Below, one piece after another: positions 7,939 through 16,291 of a stretch of DNA of 42,816 bases (the first letter of the stretch is position 1; every line of letters begins with the position of its first letter). The translations under genes were made by a program, and so were the position numbers. Origin of the DNA: an uncultured Desulfocapsa sp. (lineage in GTDB: Bacteria > Desulfobacterota > Desulfobulbia > Desulfobulbales > Desulfocapsaceae); NCBI GenBank assembly GCA_947311435.1, contig CAMZKT010000011.1:1-42816 (forward strand), read 5' to 3'. Below the pieces are notes generated by a model. It was not told where the DNA came from, did no database searches, and saw only the letters and a program-made list of their open reading frames with translations.

Positions 7939-9759
7939 TTATATTGGGCACTCATTTCCTTTCTTAAGTGTCTCTTCAATGTTTTTTTCGTTAATGTAGC
8001 AGTGGTGGACTATATCAAACTCTTCTCCATCAACGGTTTCATTCACCAGCAGAGCCTCTGCCAGCTTATGCAAAAATTTATTGTTTTCCCTCAGCAGTGT
8101 TATTGTTTCGCTGTGGCAGCGATCAATTATACTTCTGATCTCGTTATCAATGCGTTCTGCCGTCTTTTCGCTATAGGGCTTCATGGTGCTGCCGTTACCA
8201 AGAAATCCACCTTGGTCGTGCATATATGCAATCGGGCCAATCATGTTGCTCATACCGAATTCACAAACCAGACGTCTGGCAATTTCAGTGGCTCCAAGAA
8301 TGTCATTACTTGCACCGGTTGTTTGATGATTGAAAACGATCTCTTCAGCAGCACGTCCACCCATCAATATTTTTATTCTGTTGATGAGGTATTCTCGGGA
8401 GTAGGTGTATCTGTCGTCTAACGGCATTTGCTGTGTAAGCCCCAGAGCCTGGCCACGAGGGATGATGGAAATTTTATGGACAGGATCGGTTTCCGGAAGG
8501 AGTTTTGCGGTAATGGCATGACCAGCCTCATGATAGGCGGTTAAGCGCCTGTCTTTTTCATCAATGACAACATTTTTACGTTCAAGACCCAGACTGATTT
8601 TGTCTTTTGCTTCCTCAAAATCAGAAAACTCAACGGCTTTTTTGTTTTTACGGGCTGCCATGAGGGCTGCCTCGTTGACAAGGTTTGCGATTTCAGCACC
8701 ACTGAAACCCGGAATGGATCGTGCGACTTCCGAAAGACTTGTACCCTTCGCCAATACAATCTTTTTTGTATGAACATTCAGGATTTTTAGGCGACCTTTA
8801 GCATCCGGGAGAGAGATTGTAAGTTGTCGGTCGAAGCGACCAGGTCTTAGTAGTGCTGGGTCAAGAATGTCTGGTCGATTTGTCGCAGCAATGATGATGA
8901 CGGCCTGATCCGAATCGAAACCGTCCATTTCAACCAGAAGTGCATTCAGTGTTTGTTCTCTCTCGTCATTGGAACCACTTGCGTTTCCACCGCTTCTTTT
9001 TCCGCCTATGGCATCAATTTCATCGATAAATACGATACATGGAGCATTCTTTTTTGTTTCTGTGAATAGTTCACGTACTCGTGAAGCACCAACTCCCACA
9101 AACATTTCCACAAAATCAGATCCCCCCATGGAATAAAAAGGAACGGATGCTTCACCTGCTATGGCTTTTGCGATCAGAGTTTTTCCTGTTCCCGGGGGGC
9201 CTTGCAGTAGAACACCCTTGGGGATATATCCACCAAGACTTGAAAGTTTGTCAGGATTTTTTAAGGAATCTACTATTTCAAGAAGCTCCGTACGTGCTTC
9301 ACTGATTCCTGCAACATCTTCAAAGGTAATCCCCGTATCAGTCTTAGGTTGAAAAGTTTTTATTTTGTTACTGGCAAAACTTGATTGTCCGCCTTTTTGC
9401 ATTTTGGAAAAAATCAGATACCCACCGAGAATAAGAAGGACAGGAAGCATTGACTTGAAAAAACCTATAAGGTTTTCGCTGTCTTTCTCGGCAGTTATGC
9501 TAATTGAAAGATCTTCCATTATAGGAAGGAGCGCAGGTATGTCGGGGATATAAGATATGAAATCACGTTTAAGGGTATCCTTCCCGGTGACCGTTCCCCC
9601 CTTAAGATGTACCTGGGTTATTTTCCTCTCTTTTAAAAGTGTCATGAATTTTGTGTATGAAATTTCATCGGGTGTGGTTTCACGGAGATATACATTGTAT
9701 GAAACAACCCCAAGAAAGGTGAGAAGAAGGATTAATAAACCGGTTTGTATCTGGGACAT
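7939..9759 (-). CDS. ftsH: ATP-dependent zinc metalloprotease FtsH
   Basis: A 606-residue inner-membrane AAA protease. The architecture is two N-terminal membrane helices (about 5-24 and 100-118) around a small periplasmic domain, an AAA domain with Walker A GPPGTGKT (187-194), pore loop [11 protein letters not shown], Walker B FIDEID (244-249) and second region of homology ([20 protein letters not shown]), then the M41 protease domain with the zinc site HEAGH (410-414). It degrades misassembled membrane proteins and selected soluble regulators. The ATG is 3 bases after the stop of the upstream transposase-derived gene, and its ribosome-binding site (AAAGGAG) lies inside that gene's last codons, so the two are very probably co-transcribed. 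It leads into the cytochrome gene 63 bases downstream. Confidence 0.97.
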   Translation of the reverse strand: MSQIQTGLLILLLTFLGVVSYNVYLRETTPDEISYTKFMTLLKERKITQVHLKGGTVTGKDTLKRDFISYIPDIPALLPIMEDLSISITAEKDSENLIGFFKSMLPVLLILGGYLIFSKMQKGGQSSFASNKIKTFQPKTDTGITFEDVAGISEARTELLEIVDSLKNPDKLSSLGGYIPKGVLLQGPPGTGKTLIAKAIAGEASVPFYSMGGSDFVEMFVGVGASRVRELFTETKKNAPCIVFIDEIDAIGGKRSGGNASGSNDEREQTLNALLVEMDGFDSDQAVIIIAATNRPDILDPALLRPGRFDRQLTISLPDAKGRLKILNVHTKKIVLAKGTSLSEVARSIPGFSGAEIANLVNEAALMAARKNKKAVEFSDFEEAKDKISLGLERKNVVIDEKDRRLTAYHEAGHAITAKLLPETDPVHKISIIPRGQALGLTQQMPLDDRYTYSREYLINRIKILMGGRAAEEIVFNHQTTGASNDILGATEIARRLVCEFGMSNMIGPIAYMHDQGGFLGNGSTMKPYSEKTAERIDNEIRSIIDRCHSETITLLRENNKFLHKLAEALLVNETVDGEEFDIVHHCYINEKNIEETLKKGNECPI

Positions 9760-9762
9760 TTT

Positions 9763-10653
9763 TCACTCCTTTGCGTCCTGCGATGTTATATTTTTATAGG
9801 AGAGTGTTTTTCTATTAAGAACTCCCGAGAGGAGGAGGTTGAACTTTGCTGCCTGGTCCGGCAACATTGTACTGTTTCTGTGAAAACAGAATTCATCAAG
9901 ATAGAGTTGCAGGTGTTTTGAGGCAACACCCCCGTGGTGAACTTCGTTGATCCATTTCTCAAAACGATTTGTAATCTTTTGGGTTCTGTTCATGTCTGAA
10001 CCCGAAATAATAGTGTATCTGTTTTTATCAATGCTATGAAAAGGTTCCTCTTCAGGGACAAGCAGTGAAGAACCTGTCTTGATACTTTTTGTCAGAAATG
10101 TTTTGAGCGTTTCGCAATTTACAGATGAAACAACAGCTATTTTAATACGACCAGTGAGACCCGTCGGGCTGATGATTTCAGTTGAAGTAAGCAGAGCTGT
10201 ACTGGCAATATTACCACCTGTTGAAGAAATGGATGTGGAAGCGACTTCCACCATACGGGAGCACTTTTTTTTGTCTGCCATTGCCATTGCTAATCGTAAC
10301 TTTTGGAGCCACGTCCACGCTGTTTGATAACTGGATAGTTTTAAAACCCTTTGCAGATCTCTGGCACTTTTCCCTTCCTGTGATGAACTAAGCCACCATA
10401 TGCATGTGAGCCATTGCGAAAGAGGTTTTTTGGTGCCGTGCATAATTGTATTTGTGGTAATTGAAGTGGGGTGCCCACAATTACTGCAAGTCATGTTTTT
10501 AGCAGGAGCAAGTTTTTTGTTTAGCCGTTCGCAGTAAGGGCAGGTAAAACCGTTGGGCCATCGTTTGGAAAACAGGTATTCAATGCTGTTCTGTTCCTCC
10601 TGGAAAATTGTATTAAACTCATAGTTTTTTTTAGGAGAAGAAATATGAGTCAT
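9763..10653 (-). CDS. IS1595-type transposase-derived protein lacking DDE residues (probably domesticated)
   Basis: A 296-residue protein with an N-terminal zinc ribbon (CPYC at 38-41, CSNC at 56-59), followed by the TNTIMHGTKKPLSQW segment typical of IS1595 transposases, and a C-terminal ISXO2-like end (ASKHLQLYLDEFCFHRN near 245-260). Between them the fold can be followed, but the catalytic positions are gone. The usual VEVDETYIGG reads VEVASTSIS (135-143), the second aspartate region reads LLVPEEEPF, and the usual IESFW glutamate region reads ITNRFEKW. The frame is intact over its full length and ends 3 bases before ftsH, with no terminal repeats seen around it. This points to an exapted DNA-binding or regulatory protein rather than an active transposase. 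A sigma-54-type promoter precedes it. Its function is unknown. Confidence 0.75.
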   Translation of the reverse strand: MTHISSPKKNYEFNTIFQEEQNSIEYLFSKRWPNGFTCPYCERLNKKLAPAKNMTCSNCGHPTSITTNTIMHGTKKPLSQWLTCIWWLSSSQEGKSARDLQRVLKLSSYQTAWTWLQKLRLAMAMADKKKCSRMVEVASTSISSTGGNIASTALLTSTEIISPTGLTGRIKIAVVSSVNCETLKTFLTKSIKTGSSLLVPEEEPFHSIDKNRYTIISGSDMNRTQKITNRFEKWINEVHHGGVASKHLQLYLDEFCFHRNSTMLPDQAAKFNLLLSGVLNRKTLSYKNITSQDAKE

Positions 10654-10712
10654 GGGGCATACCGTTTCCTGCGAAGTTTTCAGTGTTACCTATCCACTTT
10701 AAATCTAAGCTT

Positions 10713-10728
10713 TGCATATATGGTGCCA
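10713..10728 (-). promoter_or_regulatory. sigma-54 (-24/-12) promoter for the transposase-derived gene/ftsH operon
   Basis: On the minus strand TGGCACCATATATGCA matches the RpoN consensus TGGCACG-N4-TTGCA: the GG and GC are exactly 10 bases apart, and the only differences are one base after TGGCAC and one T to A change before TGCA. Transcription would start about 12 bases further down, leaving a 5' leader of about 50 bases before the ATG at 10653. A sigma-54 activator gene lies immediately upstream, which fits. Confidence 0.65.
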
Positions 10729-10930
10729 TGAGCTAGGTATTCAGGACGAGCAAGTAAGGCACTGTTTTATCGTCGGAAAGCAATTCCTGGATGAGCTGAG
10801 TGTATCCATTGAAAAAATTATGTATGAATGGAGTGTGATGGAGATCTAGTGAATGTAGCGTTATTACGGTATAATATACGTTCTTGGAGGAGGTTGGAAC
10901 AAGACTGGAGTGTGATACAGATATGTATTA

Positions 10931-10964
10931 CTGCCACACTTGTGATCGCACAGAAGTGTGGCAG
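10931..10964. repeat. perfect 11-bp inverted repeat: possible enhancer site or gene-end hairpin
   Basis: CTGCCACACTT (10931-10941) and AAGTGTGGCAG (10954-10964) are exact inverted copies separated by 12 bases. The centre is about 228 bp upstream of the sigma-54 promoter, a usual distance for an NtrC-type upstream activating site. It also lies just behind the activator's stop codon, but no T-tract follows the stem in that direction, which makes a simple terminator less likely. Confidence 0.5.
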
Positions 10965-10980
10965 AAGAGGCGGGGGGGGG

Positions 10981-12795
10981 TCAGAAATCAAGTGCAGAGA
11001 GATCTATTTTAAGTTCTTTTAACTTGCGGTATAGCGTGGAGCGATCGATACCGAGCAGCCTTGCGGCCTTTGCTTTGTTCCCACCACATTTTCTAAGAGC
11101 TGCGATGAGGCGACTTTCCAGGCCGTTATCCTGAAAGGGATATACGAGTGACGAGGGCTGAGGGGGGGAGGTCTCCTGGAATTGCGAAAATTGCGGAGCG
11201 GTTTCAGGCGGCCGGTGCCGGTGTTCTATAATTTCCCTGGGAAGCTCATTGCAGGAAAGAGTTGAACTGTTACAAAGTACACAGGATCGTTCTATGACAT
11301 GCTCAAGCTCCCTGACGTTTCCAGGCCATTGGTAATCCAGAAGAAAAGTCATCGCTTGATCGGAAATGCCAGAGACAGGTTTGTTCATTTGGTTTGCATA
11401 TAGTTGAATGAACATGTTTGTGAGCAAGAGGATGTCTCCTGTCCGCTCTCTTAAAGGTGGCAGGATAATGTCTATGACTCGCAGCCTGAAATAGAGATCT
11501 TCTCTAAATGTACCTTTTTGAACCTTTTCTTTCAGGTTCACATTGGTGGCTGCAACAATTCGAACATCGACCTGTATGGAATTGTCGCGTCCCACGGGAT
11601 AAAATGTTTTTTCCTGGAGAAATCGCAGGAGTCTCAGCTGCATCATGGATGGTATATCACCAATTTCATCAAGAAAAAGTGTCCCTCCATCTGCCTGGAG
11701 AATACGCCCCATACGATCCTGATCTGCCCCGGTGAAGGATCCCTTTTTGTGACCGAAAAGTTCACTTTCCAGGAGGTTTTCAGGAATGGCTGTGCAGTCA
11801 ACCTTCACCAGCGGTCTGTTTTTTCTATGGCTCTCAAGGTGCAAAGCCTCGGTTGCCAATTCTTTTCCTGTCCCGCTTTCTCCGGTAATAAGCACCGTGG
11901 AGTTCACTTTTCCAACATTCTCGATCATTGTGTAAACAGTTTGCATGGCAGGGCTTACACCAATCATGCGGTGGAAAGATCTTCGCTGCTTTACATGACC
12001 CTGTTCAATAATGGCAGTCATATCCCGAATTACAATAACTGCACCATGGAGCCCGCCTCTGCCATCCTCAAGTGGTGAAATGCACATGGAGATAATTTTT
12101 TGTTCTACGAATTCTGTGGTGAACTCTATGCGATGCTCTTTTATTTCTATTCCTGAGCGAAGAACTTTTTCGGCGTCTTTCTTAAAAAAACATGTGGCAT
12201 TGCCACTGCAAACAGTGGCCAGATTCATGCCTTCTCTCACTTTCGGGTTAATGACTCCTAAAAAAGAGACAGCTGCCTGGTTCATTTTTACAATATTCAG
12301 CTTTCCATCAATCGTGATGATACTGTCGGAAACACTGGCAAACAAAGTGTCGAGGTATTTACGATATTGTTCCTTTTCTTCCTGAGCTTTTTGCTTTTCA
12401 AGAGTCAGGCGGTACTGTTGCAGAGCAAGACGGGTGGTTTTCAGAAGTTGCTCTTTTTCAACAGGTTTCTGGATATAATCGAATGCCCCAAGGCGTAGGG
12501 CCTCAGAGGCAGTATCTACTGTGGGGTAGCCAGTCACCATAACCACTGGGCAGGCAAGATTAAGTTCCCGTATGCGTTTAAGAAGATCTATTCCGGTGTT
12601 TCCGCCAAGTACTATGTCACTTATTATGAGATCAAATGACTGGGCATTGATTTGTCCCAGGGCTTCTTCAAAATTGGAAGCCAGTATCACAGGACCATAC
12701 CCCTCACGTTTGAGGAAAATTTGGAAAGTGTTCCGCAGTGATTCTTCATCATCTACAATGAGAATTGGAACATTGACTGTAGGTGTGTTTTCCAT
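10981..12795 (-). CDS. sigma-54-dependent response regulator (REC-PAS-AAA-Fis)
   Basis: A 604-residue NtrC-family activator. The receiver domain has D15-D16, phospho-acceptor D60 and K110. A PAS-like domain (about 150-270) with two cysteines (VCSGNATCFF) follows. The AAA domain carries Walker A GESGTGKE and the sigma-54 contact loop as GSFTGA, and the C-terminal Fis-type helix-turn-helix reads GGNKAKAARLLGIDRSTLYR. The chosen start (METs at 12795) has GGAG 6-7 bases upstream and begins right before the receiver; the open frame extends 39 codons further, but these look non-coding. It is third in an operon with a histidine kinase and a PAS protein, 52 bases after the latter. Likely targets are the adjacent redox operons, especially the one led by the sigma-54 promoter at 10713-10728. 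The stop is followed directly by nine C residues. Confidence 0.92.
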   Translation of the reverse strand: MENTPTVNVPILIVDDEESLRNTFQIFLKREGYGPVILASNFEEALGQINAQSFDLIISDIVLGGNTGIDLLKRIRELNLACPVVMVTGYPTVDTASEALRLGAFDYIQKPVEKEQLLKTTRLALQQYRLTLEKQKAQEEKEQYRKYLDTLFASVSDSIITIDGKLNIVKMNQAAVSFLGVINPKVREGMNLATVCSGNATCFFKKDAEKVLRSGIEIKEHRIEFTTEFVEQKIISMCISPLEDGRGGLHGAVIVIRDMTAIIEQGHVKQRRSFHRMIGVSPAMQTVYTMIENVGKVNSTVLITGESGTGKELATEALHLESHRKNRPLVKVDCTAIPENLLESELFGHKKGSFTGADQDRMGRILQADGGTLFLDEIGDIPSMMQLRLLRFLQEKTFYPVGRDNSIQVDVRIVAATNVNLKEKVQKGTFREDLYFRLRVIDIILPPLRERTGDILLLTNMFIQLYANQMNKPVSGISDQAMTFLLDYQWPGNVRELEHVIERSCVLCNSSTLSCNELPREIIEHRHRPPETAPQFSQFQETSPPQPSSLVYPFQDNGLESRLIAALRKCGGNKAKAARLLGIDRSTLYRKLKELKIDLSALDF

Positions 12796-12847
12796 TGTGT
12801 CTCCAGGGGATAGGGGCGTATAAAAAAATATGTTAATCGATGAGTTC

Positions 12848-13975
12848 TTATGTCGAAAAAGTTGTGAGGTCACGAAAGACAACAACAGCTCCACTCTGAT
12901 GTTTTCCTTCAATTATTGGCGTCGATGTGTACTCTACAGCAAAGGAGCTACCGTCTTTGTTCCAGAAAACATCATCAGATTTAAAATGTACCTGACCATT
13001 TCTGCATGAATTGAGGATGGGGCAGTCTTCTTCTTTGTATTGGTCACCATTGGGGTGACTGTGATGAACCAATTGGTGGTGAGGTTTATCTATTAATTCA
13101 TCCATTTCCCTGCCAAGCATTATGGAGGCAGCTTTATTCATAAAGGTCACGTTGCCGTTGTTGTCAAGCCCAAGGATACCTTCCCCCGTAGAATTGACTA
13201 TAAGATCGAGTTGTTTTTGAATCTTTTTAGCTTTACTGATGTCCTTAAAAACGACAACTGCTCCAATTATATTTTTGCGTTCGTCAAACAGGGGAGTTGA
13301 TGTATATTCCACGGAAAATCTTTTTCCTGATTTTGTCCAGAATATATCGTTGGTTTCATGGTGGACTTGACCGTCGTTATAGGCCATATATATGGGGCAT
13401 TCTTCGATGGGGAATTCATCCCCGTTGACACGTGTGTGATGTACAAGGTCATGGTGGGAGGTTCCAATAAGTTCTTTTTCTGTCCATCCAAGAATCTCTG
13501 TGGCTTTGTGGTTTGAGAAGGTAACAAAGCCCTTGGTGTCAATTCCAAAAATACCGTCACCGGCTGAGTTGAGAATGGTTTGGAGACGTTTCCTCAGTTT
13601 AAGCCCTTCGGTCTCTGCTTGGATACGTTCGGCGATTTCCCGATTCAGTGAGCCATTGATGACGGCCATTTCAAAGGTCTTTTTTTCAACAGCATCATCA
13701 AGTGATGATTGAACATCGTCCAACGATTGAGCACAGGTTGTATACTTTTTCTGCAAGCTATTGTATCTTTCCTGGAATTTGCTGCCTTCACTAGTTGAGT
13801 AGAAAACTGTGATCCCATAAAGTACAAGAAGCACAATAAAAGAGAGAATATCGTAGGGAATGAAGAGACTGCCCGAATTATTTGTTCTGATTTTATAATC
13901 TAAAAAGTAGAGCAGCATTGCAACGATGGAAAACAGTAAGGAATACAGTAGTGTGGATCTTGAGTTATTATTCAT
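12848..13975 (-). CDS. membrane protein with two tandem PAS domains, no kinase domain
   Basis: A 375-residue protein with two transmembrane helices near the N-terminus (about 6-25 and 39-60), a coiled-coil stretch, and two similar PAS domains. Each contains a histidine-rich motif (GTSHHDLVHHTRVNGDEFP in the first, PHHQLVHHSHPNGDQY in the second) followed by EECPIY or EDCPIL and SVEYTSTP or AVEYTSTP. The repeated HH, Cys and Glu residues suggest a bound ligand or metal. There is no histidine kinase, GGDEF or other output domain. The ATG at 13975 overlaps the kinase stop (ATGAATAA) with GGGAG upstream; a longer frame exists but is less likely. Being between a kinase and its response regulator, it probably tunes that pathway as a sensory partner. 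Confidence 0.85.
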   Translation of the reverse strand: MNNNSRSTLLYSLLFSIVAMLLYFLDYKIRTNNSGSLFIPYDILSFIVLLVLYGITVFYSTSEGSKFQERYNSLQKKYTTCAQSLDDVQSSLDDAVEKKTFEMAVINGSLNREIAERIQAETEGLKLRKRLQTILNSAGDGIFGIDTKGFVTFSNHKATEILGWTEKELIGTSHHDLVHHTRVNGDEFPIEECPIYMAYNDGQVHHETNDIFWTKSGKRFSVEYTSTPLFDERKNIIGAVVVFKDISKAKKIQKQLDLIVNSTGEGILGLDNNGNVTFMNKAASIMLGREMDELIDKPHHQLVHHSHPNGDQYKEEDCPILNSCRNGQVHFKSDDVFWNKDGSSFAVEYTSTPIIEGKHQSGAVVVFRDLTTFST

Positions 13976-15989
13976 TTGGTGCTCCCTGGATATCGGATAT
14001 TGGAAGGTCAACTGTGAGGGTTGTTGAAACGCCGAACTCACTGTTTATTGTGAGTGATCCTTTGTTGTCCTGCATGAGGCCATGACTGATACTCAGCCCA
14101 AGCCCTGTTCCTTCACCTTTGGGTTTGCTTGAGTAAAACGGGTCGAATACCCTGTCTATTAATTCCTGCTCTATTCCTGTTCCGTGGTCTGTAAGGGTTA
14201 TACGAACAACTGTTTCTTGTAAGTGCGTTACAGTGTATCCCCTGATAATAAGTTTCTTGTCTGGATTAGCACCTGGGTATCGGTCGTTCAGGGCATATCG
14301 GGCATTGGAAAGAATATTGAGTAAAACCTGTTGTATTTGATGACTGTTACAGAAAACCAGCGGAATGTCAGGGGAAAGGTGCATCTCCAGTAAGACCATA
14401 TCTTTTTTCAATCGGTGGTTAACAAGATCAAGGCAGTTAGTAATTATGGTTTCTATGGAGACAGCCTCGGCAGATTCCTCGTGTCTTCGCGAAAAATCAA
14501 GAAGATTTGAAACGATGGCGGCTATTCGTTTTCCTTCTTTTTTTATATTCTTTAATAAGTTCGGGGTCTCTTCGTCCTCTGGATAATCCATTATAATCTG
14601 CGCATAATTAATTATCCCGTTAATTGGATTGTTGATCTCATGGGCAACCCCCGCTGCCAGTTCACCAACGGAGGCGAGCTGTGCAGAGCGGATCGCTTCT
14701 GCCTTTGTCAGCTCTTCTTCAGTGAGATTCCTCGCTACAAGAAGAGCTGCATCCTGGCCATTACCATTTTGATGGAGGGGACTGATGGTAAGGAGATAGT
14801 TCCCATGCAGGCCACGAAGTTTGGTCTCCAGTATTCTACTTTGTTTGTTGGCGATCAATTTCTCAAGCGGACAGGGGATGTTTTCTGTTGCACCTAAGTG
14901 GAGTATGTCACATATTTTGTGGCCGATGACTTCAGAACGTTTTTTTTTGGCGATTGTGAAGGTCGCTGAGTTGGCATCCAGGATAGTTGAATCTACGGAG
15001 ACGATAAGAGCGGGATCCTGGATGGCAGAGAAAATGTTTTTCCACTGTGAAAGAGCCTGCTTGAGGTCATTGTCATCCTGGAGTTTTCTGGTTATGTCGA
15101 TTCCGAGGAGTACAAGGCCAAGTTTACCTTTTTCAATGTTATGACGAAAAGAGGCGTGCCAGCTAATATGTCGTTTTTGTTTATTCCGGGTGAGTAAACA
15201 GGATTCAAAATTCATTTGATCCTTTTTTCCCTTGAGAACATTACTCAGCAGTTGTTGATTCTCTATTCTGTGTTCATCGGCCATGAGCACATCAACCCAA
15301 TATTTCTTGATAACTTCACATTCTTTGTATCCTGTAACTTCCTCAGCTTTTTGATTAAAGGAAAGGATGTGCCCACAGGGGGAAATCGAGATTAGCATTG
15401 CCTGCATTGTGTCAACAATTTCTTTGTTGAAGTCACGTTCGATCTGTATTCGCATGGTTAAGTCATGGGAATACAGGGCGAGTGAGATATCTGCAATAAT
15501 TGTTTGAAGAAAAGAAATTTCTATTTCTGTAAAGGAATTTTTCTTTTGTGAGTAAATGTTGATGACAGCAAATTCTTTCCCTTTATATTTTATGGGCCAT
15601 GAGGAGTATGATCCAGACCCAGTTTTTTTTGAAAATTCTCTAATGACCCGATGGTTCGTGGATGAGAAACTGTCATGATTTACGACATATTTCCCTGAAA
15701 GAAGAGCGCTCGCTGCAGGGTTTTTTGTGGTCATTTTTGTGAAGAACGGCGGTATAAGGCGCAGGCTGTTCTGTTCAGAGATGATCGTAGAGCCAAGTAC
15801 AACCAAAGGTTTTATAGATTTCCCATCCTTATCACATCTTCCTGCCCAGATGAGACAATACTCATGGTTTTGCATAAGTATTTGGCAGCATCTTTCAAGG
15901 AGGAGGTCGGTACTTGTTTTGTCACTGAACTTTGAGGTAGAAAGTTCGTTAATGGCCAGGAGTATTTTGTTCCTTTTGAAAGTATCCAT
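13968..15989 (-). CDS. soluble sensor histidine kinase (GAF-PAS-PAS-HisKA-HATPase)
   Basis: A 673-residue kinase without transmembrane segments, so it senses a cytoplasmic signal. In order it has an N-terminal GAF-like domain (about 20-185), two PAS domains (about 195-310 and 318-440), a dimerisation/phosphoacceptor helix GVAHEINNPINGIINYAQ (H450), and a complete HATPase domain (QVLLNILSNARYAL, DHGTGIEQELIDRVFDPF, GEGTGLGLSISHG). The HEINNP form is typical of NtrB-like kinases that pair with sigma-54 activators, and one is encoded two genes downstream. It overlaps the PAS-protein gene by 8 bases. It is the first gene of this signalling operon. The PAS1 region has CGHILSFN, and no heme or flavin signature is certain. 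Confidence 0.93.
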   Translation of the reverse strand: MDTFKRNKILLAINELSTSKFSDKTSTDLLLERCCQILMQNHEYCLIWAGRCDKDGKSIKPLVVLGSTIISEQNSLRLIPPFFTKMTTKNPAASALLSGKYVVNHDSFSSTNHRVIREFSKKTGSGSYSSWPIKYKGKEFAVINIYSQKKNSFTEIEISFLQTIIADISLALYSHDLTMRIQIERDFNKEIVDTMQAMLISISPCGHILSFNQKAEEVTGYKECEVIKKYWVDVLMADEHRIENQQLLSNVLKGKKDQMNFESCLLTRNKQKRHISWHASFRHNIEKGKLGLVLLGIDITRKLQDDNDLKQALSQWKNIFSAIQDPALIVSVDSTILDANSATFTIAKKKRSEVIGHKICDILHLGATENIPCPLEKLIANKQSRILETKLRGLHGNYLLTISPLHQNGNGQDAALLVARNLTEEELTKAEAIRSAQLASVGELAAGVAHEINNPINGIINYAQIIMDYPEDEETPNLLKNIKKEGKRIAAIVSNLLDFSRRHEESAEAVSIETIITNCLDLVNHRLKKDMVLLEMHLSPDIPLVFCNSHQIQQVLLNILSNARYALNDRYPGANPDKKLIIRGYTVTHLQETVVRITLTDHGTGIEQELIDRVFDPFYSSKPKGEGTGLGLSISHGLMQDNKGSLTINSEFGVSTTLTVDLPISDIQGAPNE

Positions 15990-16245
15990 TTGTACGTAGC
16001 CTTTATCACATGGGATGCAGGAATGAGCAGAGTATCAAAAAACAATGCGTCATAAATGTGGTACCGAAGCGCAGTTTTGCTACATAATGAGACACTAGTG
16101 TTGTTCTGAGCGCAACAAAACTGTTCTTTAACTCATTAATGCACAGTTTATACCTACTTTCCGTTTTACAAAAAAGACTTACTGCGAGGGGGAAGAAACG
16201 ATGATGTGTATTTAGGAGGATCGTCTGTGAGGAAGGAAGAAAAGT
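15990..16245. other. intergenic region upstream of the histidine kinase operon
   Basis: No gene seen. It contains the 10-bp palindrome ACACTAGTGT (16092-16101) nested between CAGTTTTG and CAAAACTG (an 8-bp inverted pair), a possible operator for the kinase operon. No convincing -35/-10 or -24/-12 pair was identified on the minus strand. Confidence 0.3.
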
Positions 16246-16274
16246 AAAGAGGCTATTGAAACAAAAAGCCTCTT
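16246..16274 (-). terminator. intrinsic terminator after the second redox operon
   Basis: AAGAGGCT (16247-16254) pairs perfectly with AGCCTCTT (16267-16274). Read on the minus strand the stem is followed by a T-rich stretch (TTTACTTTTCTT). It lies about 18 bases beyond the stop of the NrfD gene, as expected for the end of this operon. Confidence 0.75.
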
Positions 16275-16291
16275 CACTTTATGAATAGAGA

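Larger units (their letters stand above)
10654..10980. other. regulatory intergenic region upstream of the ftsH operon
   Basis: No credible coding sequence. It contains a strong sigma-54 promoter match (10713-10728) and a perfect inverted repeat (10931-10964), both described separately. The run of nine G residues at 10972-10980 abuts the stop codon of the activator gene. Confidence 0.6.

Noticed and set aside
12796-12912. N-terminal extension of the sigma-54 activator
   Set aside because: The extra 39 codons precede a well-placed GGAG and ATG at 12795 and have no resemblance to receiver-domain starts.
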